A stretch of DNA of 64,000 nt, from assembly GCF_026810445.1 (NCBI RefSeq), contig NZ_CP113949.1, positions 5,022,001-5,086,000 on the forward strand, given 5' to 3'. Every line of letters begins with the position of its first letter. The stretch's first letter is position 1. This stretch comes from Pseudomonas sp. BSw22131 (GTDB lineage Bacteria; Pseudomonadota; Gammaproteobacteria; Pseudomonadales; Pseudomonadaceae). The notes beneath the pieces were generated by a model. It saw nothing but the letters and a program-made list of their open reading frames with translations, was not told where the DNA came from and made no database searches. Shown in pieces: positions 57,336-64,000 of this stretch. Position numbers and translations under genes: made by a program.

Positions 57336-58241
57336 TCAAATCAGCTTCGGCAGGCCGCTTTCGAGTTCCGCGAAGCGGCCACGCAGCAGGGAATGCAGTT
57401 GCTGAATCGCCGGGGAGAACTGTTTGCGGTGCGGACAGACCAGGTTCAGCGGTGTCGGTTCGCCGGGGTAATCCTGCATCAACAGCCTCAGCCGTCCAGC
57501 CTTCACGTCTTCACTGACATCCAGCCATGACTTGTAGGTGATGCCCTCCCCGGCAATCGCCCAGCGCCGGGCGACATCTGCGTCGTCGCTAAACAGCGGC
57601 CCCGTCACTGTCAGCACGCGAGAACCAATCCGCCATTTGTCGTAGATTCTCCCACTGAGCGTGTACAGCACGCAGTCGTGACGCAGCAGATCGTCGGGGG
57701 TCAGCGGGTTTCCGCGACGCGCCAGATAATCGGGCGACGCCACCAGCACCCGTCGATTCCACGGAGCCAGTGGCAACGCGATGTAGCTGGCGTCTTCGAT
57801 CACCCCGTACCGAATCGCCACATCGACCGGATCGCGAAACAAATCCGTCACCTGATCAGACAAAAACAGACGCAAGGTCAACGCCGGGTGCTGTCGGCGA
57901 AATCCAGACAGCCATGGCAGCAGCATATTGCGACCCAGATCTGACGGGGCTGCCACTTGCAGCACGCCTTGCAACTGCTCGTTCTCACGCCGCAGTTTTT
58001 CACGGCCGTCCTTCAGCGCATCGAGCACGGTTCGCGCAGTGGGCAAATACTGCTCACCCTCAATCGTCAGCCTCAAGCTGCGTGTGGAGCGGGCGAACAA
58101 TCGAATATCCAGCTCACGCTCAAGGCGCTTGATGGCCGCAGCCACTTGTCCCGGCAATAAGTCAGCCTCGCGCGCAGCGTTCGAGAAGCTGCCCAGTGCC
58201 GCCGTGCGGACGAACAAATTGAGGTCATCAATGCGGATCAT
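57336..58241 (-). CDS. LysR-family regulator (divergent to oxidoreductase)
   Basis: 301 residues from the ATG giving MIRIDDLNLFVRTAALGSFS; the frame continues upstream for about 47 residues without family likeness. HTH: SFSNAAREADLLPGQVAAAI, then the long linker helix and effector domain with YIALPLAPWNRRVLVASPDYL, typical of the CrgA-like subgroup. It is divergent from the oxidoreductase gene with 143 nt between starts, the usual layout for a LysR regulator and its target. Confidence 0.9.
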   Translation of the reverse strand: MIRIDDLNLFVRTAALGSFSNAAREADLLPGQVAAAIKRLERELDIRLFARSTRSLRLTIEGEQYLPTARTVLDALKDGREKLRRENEQLQGVLQVAAPSDLGRNMLLPWLSGFRRQHPALTLRLFLSDQVTDLFRDPVDVAIRYGVIEDASYIALPLAPWNRRVLVASPDYLARRGNPLTPDDLLRHDCVLYTLSGRIYDKWRIGSRVLTVTGPLFSDDADVARRWAIAGEGITYKSWLDVSEDVKAGRLRLLMQDYPGEPTPLNLVCPHRKQFSPAIQQLHSLLRGRFAELESGLPKLI

Positions 58242-58384
58242 TTTCACTCCAGCTGTGAAAGTGTTGACGCATTCTGCCGGTTTTTCTTTGCAGCGGCGAA
58301 GGTGAAGATGCCCGCACGATTTTGACGGAATGAATGTTCGCATCGAACGCTCGAACCCATCTACGCCTTGAAGAGGAAGCACCC

Positions 58385-59392
58385 ATGAAAGCCATTGCCT
58401 TCACCCAACACGGTCTGCCCATCGAAGACCCTAATGCGCTGATCGACATGGACTTGCCCAAGCCGGCTCCAGGCCCGCGTGACTTGCTCGTGGAAGTGCG
58501 CGCTGTGTCAGTGAATCCGGTCGATACCAAGATTCGTGCAGGCTCTGCCGCCACCGAGCCGAAAGTGGTGGGTTGGGACGCCGTCGGCACGGTGCGTGAA
58601 GTGGGCAGCGAGGTCACTCTGTTTCAGCCGGGTGATGAAGTGTTTTACGCAGGATCGATCGCTCGCCCTGGCAGCTACAGCGAGTTTCATCTGGTGGACG
58701 AGCGCATCGTCGGCCATAAGCCGAAATCCCTCGATGCCGGACACGCCGCTGCTTTACCGCTGACGTCGATCACCGCCTGGGAATTACTGTTCGACCGCCT
58801 CGGCGTTCCCGAAGGCGGCGGTGAAGGCGACAGCCTGCTGATCGTCGGCGCGGCCGGTGGTGTCGGTTCGATCCTGGTTCAACTGGCGCGTCAGCTGACC
58901 AAAATGACCGTCATCGGCACAGCGTCTCGCCCTGAAACCCGCGAGTGGATCAAACAGCTCGGCGCCCATCATGTGATCGATCACAGCAAACCCCTGGCCG
59001 AACAGCTGGAACAGATCGGCGTTGGCCAGGTGAGTCACGTCGCCAGCCTCACCCACACCGATGCTCACTTCGCGCAATTGATCGAAGCCCTTCGCCCCCA
59101 AGGCAAGCTGGCGCTGATCGATGACCCAAAGACGCTCGACGTCATGCCGATGAAACGCAAGGCACTGTCGCTGCATTGGGAATTGATGTTCACCCGCTCG
59201 TTGTTCGAAACGCCGGACATGATCAAACAGCACGAACTGCTGAACCGCGTCGCCGATCTGATCGACGAAGGCGTGCTCAAGACTACGGTGGGCGAGCATT
59301 TCGGCACGATCAACGCAGCCAATCTGCGCCGCGCACACGCAGTGATTGAAAGCGGCAAAGCCAAAGGCAAGATTGTTCTCGAAGGCTTCTGA
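58385..59392 (+). CDS. Zinc-type alcohol dehydrogenase-like / quinone oxidoreductase (MDR)
   Basis: 335 residues from the ATG behind GAGGAAGC. MDR superfamily: LVEVRAVSVNPVDTKIRAG, FQPGDEVFYAGSIARPGSYSEFHLV, the NADPH fold GAAGGVGSILVQLARQL and a KGKIVLEGF end. The family is annotated zinc-binding but lacks the Cys/His ligands of true alcohol dehydrogenases, so an NADPH:quinone or enone reductase is more likely. It is the probable target of the divergent LysR regulator. Confidence 0.9.
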   Translation: MKAIAFTQHGLPIEDPNALIDMDLPKPAPGPRDLLVEVRAVSVNPVDTKIRAGSAATEPKVVGWDAVGTVREVGSEVTLFQPGDEVFYAGSIARPGSYSEFHLVDERIVGHKPKSLDAGHAAALPLTSITAWELLFDRLGVPEGGGEGDSLLIVGAAGGVGSILVQLARQLTKMTVIGTASRPETREWIKQLGAHHVIDHSKPLAEQLEQIGVGQVSHVASLTHTDAHFAQLIEALRPQGKLALIDDPKTLDVMPMKRKALSLHWELMFTRSLFETPDMIKQHELLNRVADLIDEGVLKTTVGEHFGTINAANLRRAHAVIESGKAKGKIVLEGF

Positions 59393-59546
59393 TTCTGCGC
59401 AGGCGAACCACACTGTCGCCTGCGGCAGTTAATGTCGGGGAGCTACAGTCCGGGGTACGCTGTGCCCCGGCCAGCACCTCTCATTTGCCCCGTGGCCGCC
59501 GCTCTGCTAGTGTCGCGCCCGTTTAACGTCTACCGGGATAGCCGCC

Positions 59547-59789
59547 ATGGCCCGCAAGAAAGCTGCACTGGATTTCGAACAGTCACTCACCGATTTGCAG
59601 ACGCTGGTTGAGCGCCTGGAGAACGGCGAGCTGTCGCTGGAAGACTCACTCACCGCATTCGAACAAGGCATCCGCCTGACACGCGATTGCCAAAGCGCAT
59701 TGGCGCAGGCTGAACAGAAGGTTCAGGTGTTGCTGGAGCGCGATGGCGAACTGGCCGAGGAACCCTTCGACGCGGAACAGCCAGAATGA
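59547..59789 (+). CDS. xseB: Exodeoxyribonuclease VII small subunit XseB
   Basis: 80 residues. The family core is intact: [40 protein letters not shown] and AEQKVQVLL. It forms coiled-coil arms on XseA for single-strand DNA degradation. Its stop overlaps the ispA ATG (ATGA). xseB-ispA-dxs is the classical order. Confidence 0.96.
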   Translation: MARKKAALDFEQSLTDLQTLVERLENGELSLEDSLTAFEQGIRLTRDCQSALAQAEQKVQVLLERDGELAEEPFDAEQPE

Positions 59790-60673
59790 TTTCCGATTAT
59801 CAGGCCCTCAGTCAGCGACGCGTCAACGCGGCACTGGAGCGTCTGTTTGTCCCCCCCGCTCCAGAACTGACCCGTCTGTATGACGCCATGCGCTACAGCG
59901 TGATGAATGGCGGCAAGCGCGTTCGCCCGCTATTGGTTTACGCAGCGTGCGAAGCCTTGGGCGGTGCTGCCGAACAAGCCAACGGCGTAGCCTGCGCCGT
60001 CGAATTGATCCACGCCTACTCTCTGGTGCATGACGATCTGCCAGCCATGGATGACGATGACTTGCGTCGTGGCCAGCCCACTACTCACAAAGCGTTTGAC
60101 GAGGCCTGCGCGATTCTGGCCGGCGATGGCCTGCAAACTCTGGCCTTCACTGTGTTGAGCGACGCGCAGCTGACGCCGCAGACCAGTGATACGCGCCTGA
60201 AGATGGTCAGCACGCTGGCCGTCGCGGCAGGCCCGGCCGGCATGGTCGGCGGCCAGGCCATCGACCTGGGTTCGGTCGGGCTCAAGCTCGATCAGACTGC
60301 GCTGGCCTTCATGCATCGACATAAAACCGGTGCCTTGATCGAGGCCAGCGTCAAACTCGGCGCACTCGCCAGTGGCAGTGCCAGCCAAGCGCAACTCGAT
60401 GCACTGCAGACCTACGCACGCGCCATCGGCCTGGCGTTTCAAGTGCAGGACGACATCCTCGACGTAGAAAGCGATACCGCAACCCTGGGCAAACGCCAGG
60501 GCGCCGACATCGCGCGCGACAAGCCGACCTACCCTGCGCTGCTGGGGCTGGAAGAGGCAAAACATTACGCGCTTGAACTACGTGATCAGGCGCTTGAGGC
60601 CTTGCAACCCTTCAACGCAGCGGCGGAACCGTTGCGGTCGCTGGCGCGCTACATTGTCGAGCGCCGTAATTGA
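59786..60673 (+). CDS. ispA: Farnesyl diphosphate synthase IspA
   Basis: 295 residues. The first Asp-rich motif is [18 protein letters not shown] and the second [26 protein letters not shown] near the start binds isopentenyl diphosphate. It makes farnesyl diphosphate from IPP and DMAPP. Confidence 0.97.
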   Translation: MISDYQALSQRRVNAALERLFVPPAPELTRLYDAMRYSVMNGGKRVRPLLVYAACEALGGAAEQANGVACAVELIHAYSLVHDDLPAMDDDDLRRGQPTTHKAFDEACAILAGDGLQTLAFTVLSDAQLTPQTSDTRLKMVSTLAVAAGPAGMVGGQAIDLGSVGLKLDQTALAFMHRHKTGALIEASVKLGALASGSASQAQLDALQTYARAIGLAFQVQDDILDVESDTATLGKRQGADIARDKPTYPALLGLEEAKHYALELRDQALEALQPFNAAAEPLRSLARYIVERRN

Positions 60674-60847
60674 TCCCGACGGAGCGCCGGTGACGGCATC
60701 GCTCAATATCAGTGAATCCTGCTGTACCGACCAGATCGAAATTCAGCGCCTGCTGTTCCACTCTGAGCATCCATCTGCCGCACTTCATGTGCAGCTAGCG
60801 ATGCATCAGGTAAACTGCTGCCTCTTTTACCTATAACGATTCGCCTG

Positions 60848-62749
60848 ATGCCCACGACGTTCAAAGAGATCCCCCGCGAGCGCCCGTCCACGCCTCTGCT
60901 CGACAGTGCAGCGACGCCGGATGGCCTGCGCCGACTAGGTGAAGCAGAGCTGGAAGCACTGGCTGACGAACTGCGCCTGGAGCTGCTTTACACCGTTGGC
61001 CAGACGGGCGGCCACTTTGGCGCCGGTCTTGGCGTCATCGAACTCACCATCGCCTTGCACTACGTTTTCGATACCCCCGACGACCGGCTGGTCTGGGACG
61101 TCGGTCATCAAGCGTATCCGCATAAAATCCTAACCGGGCGTCGCCAGCAGATGTCCACGCTGCGCCAGAAAGGCGGCGTTGCTGCCTTCCCGCGCCGCAG
61201 CGAAAGCGAGTACGACACTTTTGGCGTCGGTCACTCGAGCACCTCCATCAGCGCCGCCCTGGGCATGGCAATCGCCTCGCGTCTGCAAGGCAGCGACCGC
61301 AAAGCCATCGCGGTGATTGGCGATGGTGCGCTGACCGCCGGTATGGCTTTCGAGGCGCTGAACCACGCGCCTGAAGTCGCCGCCGACATGTTGGTGATCC
61401 TCAACGACAACGACATGTCGATCTCGCGAAACGTGGGCGGGCTGTCAAATTATCTGGCCAAAATCCTCTCGAGCCGCACTTACACGAGCATGCGCGAAGG
61501 CAGCAAAAAAGTGCTGTCACGCTTGCCCGGCGCGTGGGAAATTGCCCGCCGCACCGAGGAATACGCCAAGGGCATGCTGGTCCCCGGCACGCTCTTCGAA
61601 GAGCTGGGCTGGAACTACATCGGCCCCATCGACGGCCACGACCTCCCAACGCTGATTGCGACCCTGCGTAACATGCGTGATCTCAAGGGACCGCAGTTTC
61701 TGCACGTAGTGACTAAAAAAGGTAAAGGATTCGGCCCCGCTGAAGTCGACCCGATTGGTTACCACGCGATCACCAAACTCGACCCGATCGATGCCCCTGC
61801 TGCCGCGCCTAAACAGCCGGGCGGGCCTAAATATTCCGGCGTTTTCGGCCAATGGTTGTGCGACATGGCCGACGCAGACTCGCGTCTGGTCGGCATTACG
61901 CCAGCCATGAAGGAAGGCTCGGATCTGGTGGCGTTCAGTGAGCGCTTCCCGGACCGCTACTTCGACGTGGCAATTGCCGAGCAGCACGCAGTGACGCTGG
62001 CCGCAGGCATGGCCTGTGAAGGATCCAAGCCGGTTGTAGCTATTTACTCGACCTTTTTGCAGCGCGGCTATGACCAGTTGATTCATGACGTCGCCGTCCA
62101 GAATCTCGACGTACTGTTTGCCATCGACCGGGCAGGTCTGGTTGGGGAAGACGGCCCGACGCACGCTGGCAGCTACGACCTGTCCTTCCTGCGCTGTATA
62201 CCCGGCATGCTGGTGATGACGCCAAGCGACGAGAACGAGCTGCGCAAGATGCTCAGCACCGGCCACCTGTTCAACGGCCCGGCTGCGGTGCGCTATCCGC
62301 GTGGCACCGGTCCGAATGCTGTGATTGAAAACAACCTGGAGCCGCTGGAAATAGGTAAGGGTATCGTGCGCCGCACAGGTAGCAAGGTGGCCATGCTGGT
62401 GTTTGGCGTGCAGTTGACCGAAGCGTTGAGCGTGGCCGAAAAGCTGGACGCCACGGTTGTGGACATGCGCTTCGTCAAACCGCTGGATGAGGGACTGGTC
62501 AGGGAAATGGCCGCCAGCCACGACCTGCTGGTGACCCTCGAAGAAAACGCCATCATGGGCGGCGCTGGTGCGGCAGTCAGTGAGTTCCTGGCGCGCGAGG
62601 ACATTCTTAAATCAGTGCTGCATCTTGGCTTGCCAGATGTCTATGTCGAGCATGCCAAGCCTGTGCAGATGCTCGCAGAGTGCGGTCTGGATGCGGCAGG
62701 GATTGAAACGTCGATCACTCAGCGACTGCTGAAGATGCAGTCCGCTTGA
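60848..62749 (+). CDS. dxs: 1-deoxy-D-xylulose-5-phosphate synthase Dxs
   Basis: 633 residues. Thiamine-diphosphate site [32 protein letters not shown] near the substrate site, and transketolase-like [18 protein letters not shown]. First step of the MEP isoprenoid route, from pyruvate and glyceraldehyde 3-phosphate. It is 174 nt after ispA, a gap large enough for its own promoter. Confidence 0.97.
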   Translation: MPTTFKEIPRERPSTPLLDSAATPDGLRRLGEAELEALADELRLELLYTVGQTGGHFGAGLGVIELTIALHYVFDTPDDRLVWDVGHQAYPHKILTGRRQQMSTLRQKGGVAAFPRRSESEYDTFGVGHSSTSISAALGMAIASRLQGSDRKAIAVIGDGALTAGMAFEALNHAPEVAADMLVILNDNDMSISRNVGGLSNYLAKILSSRTYTSMREGSKKVLSRLPGAWEIARRTEEYAKGMLVPGTLFEELGWNYIGPIDGHDLPTLIATLRNMRDLKGPQFLHVVTKKGKGFGPAEVDPIGYHAITKLDPIDAPAAAPKQPGGPKYSGVFGQWLCDMADADSRLVGITPAMKEGSDLVAFSERFPDRYFDVAIAEQHAVTLAAGMACEGSKPVVAIYSTFLQRGYDQLIHDVAVQNLDVLFAIDRAGLVGEDGPTHAGSYDLSFLRCIPGMLVMTPSDENELRKMLSTGHLFNGPAAVRYPRGTGPNAVIENNLEPLEIGKGIVRRTGSKVAMLVFGVQLTEALSVAEKLDATVVDMRFVKPLDEGLVREMAASHDLLVTLEENAIMGGAGAAVSEFLAREDILKSVLHLGLPDVYVEHAKPVQMLAECGLDAAGIETSITQRLLKMQSA

Positions 62750-62824
62750 CGTCACGCCCTCCAGCCAGGATCCAAAGCTTCGCGGGCGAGCCTCCAACAG
62801 GGACGGACGCGCGGGCGGATGCTA

Positions 62825-62871
62825 GGGGACTGATTTATGTACAACGCTTCACCGTCAATAAATCTGTCCCC
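62825..62871. repeat. 47-bp palindromic element, copy B
   Basis: Begins GGGGACTGATTTATGTACAA and ends ATAAATCTGTCCCC. Its reverse complement matches copy A (9526-9572) at 43 of 47 positions, including the non-palindromic centre, so the two are copies of one element in opposite orientation rather than unrelated palindromes. It lies between the dxs and ribA stop codons. Confidence 0.8.
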
Positions 62872-62883
62872 GGTCGCCCTGTG

Positions 62884-63501
62884 TCACGCGGGGTCGACCT
62901 CACTCTGATGCTCGTTGCCCATCATGTGGCCCAATTTCCCGGCCTTCGTCGCCAGATAAAGCTTGTTATGCGGGTTATGACCGGTGTGCAGCGGCACGCG
63001 CTCGGCAACCGTGATGCCCATCTCCGTCAGCGCTTTGACCTTACGCGGATTGTTGGTCATCAAACGCAGCGACTTAATGCCCAAGTACTCAAGCATTGGC
63101 AGGCAGATTCCGTAATCACGCTGATCGGCCGCAAAGCCCAGACGCTCGTTGGCCTCAACGGTGTCCGCCCCACCATCCTGCAATTCATACGCACGGATCT
63201 TGTTCATCAAGCCGATACCTCGGCCTTCCTGACGCAGATACAAGAGCACGCCACGGCCCTCTGCGGCGATGGCGCGCATGGCGGCGTCAAGCTGTGAACC
63301 ACAATCGCAACGCTGACTGAACAGGGCGTCGCCTGTCAGGCACTCCGAGTGCACACGCCCCAGTACGGGGGCGCCGTCGGATACATCGCCCAGCGTAAGG
63401 ACCACATGCTCACGACCGTTCTCCTCTTCAAGGAAACCGTTCATGGTGAATTGGGCAAAGGGAGTGGGCAGCTTGGAAGCGGCGACAAATACGACGGGCA
63501 C
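62884..63501 (-). CDS. ribA: GTP cyclohydrolase II RibA
   Basis: 205 residues from GTG behind AGGAG ([15 protein letters not shown]), the usual RibA length; an ATG 13 codons earlier lacks a good ribosome site. Zinc ligands are in [20 protein letters not shown], and the active region includes [20 protein letters not shown] and [13 protein letters not shown]. It opens GTP in the first step of riboflavin synthesis. Confidence 0.96.
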   Translation of the reverse strand: MPVVFVAASKLPTPFAQFTMNGFLEEENGREHVVLTLGDVSDGAPVLGRVHSECLTGDALFSQRCDCGSQLDAAMRAIAAEGRGVLLYLRQEGRGIGLMNKIRAYELQDGGADTVEANERLGFAADQRDYGICLPMLEYLGIKSLRLMTNNPRKVKALTEMGITVAERVPLHTGHNPHNKLYLATKAGKLGHMMGNEHQSEVDPA

Positions 63502-63636
63502 CGTGTGCTCCTGATCAGTATGGGGGCTGGAAATTCGCAAGCGCGCATTGTAACAGCAGCTTTCAGCAGAAGCTTAGGCTGAATTGTGGAGTAAACAGAT
63601 CGGGAAGTTTGATGAAAACTCCCGATGACGCAGTGC

Positions 63637-63726
63637 CTGTAGGAGCGAATTCATTCGCGAAGGGTCGGATCAGGAGATGAGATTTCATCGGTCGCCCTGT
63701 CGCATCGCGAATGAATTCGCTCCTAC
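63637..63726. repeat. REP pair upstream of pgpA
   Basis: CTGTAGGAGCGAATTCATTC at 63637 and the inverted CATCGCGAATGAATTCGCTC (then CTAC) ending at 63726: a symmetric pair between ribA and the pgpA stop. Confidence 0.8.
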
Positions 63727-63742
63727 CGAAGGGCTGTGCGCC

Positions 63743-64000
63743 TCAGAAGAAGCCCAAAGCCCACATCTTCGCCCAGCCCCATACCAGCCCTTGCATCGCC
63801 AGCCAGGCAAACACGCCAGCCAGCACATCGTCGAGCATGATGCCCACGCCGCCGTGGACGTGCTTGTCGATCCAGTGGATGGGCCAGGGTTTGAGGATGT
63901 CGAAAAAGCGGAACACCAGAAAACCCACCAGCAACCACTGCCAACCTTCGGGCACCAGCCACAGGGTGATCCACATTCCGACCATCTCATCCCAGACGAT
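63743..64000 (-). CDS. pgpA: Phosphatidylglycerophosphatase A PgpA, 3' part
   Basis: Only the C-terminal 85 or so residues lie in the window; the gene continues past base 64000. The frame reads IVWDEMVGMWITLW at the edge and goes on with FLVFRFFDILKPWPIHWIDK and GVGIMLDDVLAGVFA, which are PgpA hallmarks. It dephosphorylates phosphatidylglycerophosphate in the inner membrane. The stop is TGA at 63743-63745. In pseudomonads pgpA-ribA order is common. Confidence 0.93.
   Translation of the reverse strand: MVWDEMVGMWITLWLVPEGWQWLLVGFLVFRFFDILKPWPIHWIDKHVHGGVGIMLDDVLAGVFAWLAMQGLVWGWAKMWALGFF

Noticed and set aside
1..64000. tRNA genes and CRISPR arrays
   Set aside because: No T-loop/anticodon pattern of a tRNA and no regularly spaced direct repeats were noticed; a dedicated search was not possible.

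Overview
The window is chromosomal DNA of a Pseudomonas species, most likely from the fluorescens/syringae side of the genus. Three things support this: the gene order from speA to marC, which to my knowledge matches the P. aeruginosa PA4839-PA4857 neighbourhood; abundant Pseudomonas-type REP palindromes of the form GTAGGAGCGA...TCGCG; and GC-rich coding with many long antisense shadow frames. No tRNA, rRNA, CRISPR array or intact transposase gene was recognised. The species cannot be fixed from this window.

Layout. 1-4 kb: a thiolase, a high-molecular-weight FabG and a MaoC hydratase (acyl-CoA chain chemistry). 4.3-6.6 kb: MazG-like pyrophosphohydrolase, tRNA methyltransferase CmoM and two tandem DUF4136 lipoproteins. 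6.8-14.6 kb: pbpC and a bacterial alpha-2-macroglobulin, separated by a small membrane protein. 14.8-18.6 kb: MATE exporter, lipoprotein esterase and a short orphan VgrG. 18.8-40.6 kb: the conserved core block speA, SUI1-like factor, NUDIX, DUF2333, the diguanylate cyclase gcbA, dsbD, aroQ, accBC, prmA, DUF3426, dusB-fis, purH, purD, the hybrid kinase retS and marC.

40.6-42.9 kb carries three consecutive minus-strand genes that look like divergent paralogues of one unrecognised protein family, with a strong hairpin between two of them. 43.2-53.8 kb is the cobalamin corrin-ring cluster: cobG-cobH-cobI-cobJ on the minus strand, translationally coupled, and cobL-cbiD-cobK on the plus strand. The two arms are divergent, and between them sits a type VI secretion cargo pair: a PAAR-DUF2235 (Tle1-like) phospholipase effector overlapping a DUF2931 immunity-type gene. 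The effector is preceded by about 500 nt of non-coding DNA with several stable hairpins and four copies of a mutually complementary TTGAGC/GCTCAA motif, the last lying on the start codon.

53.8-59.4 kb: an apparent maleate-use module (LysR, maleate isomerase, MFS transporter), then a second LysR divergent from a zinc-type oxidoreductase. 59.5-64 kb: xseB-ispA-dxs (isoprenoid precursors), ribA and the 3' part of pgpA.

The least explained parts are the paralogue array, the T6SS cargo inside the cobalamin divergon with its structured leader, and a 47-bp palindromic element present twice in opposite orientation (9.5 kb and 62.8 kb).
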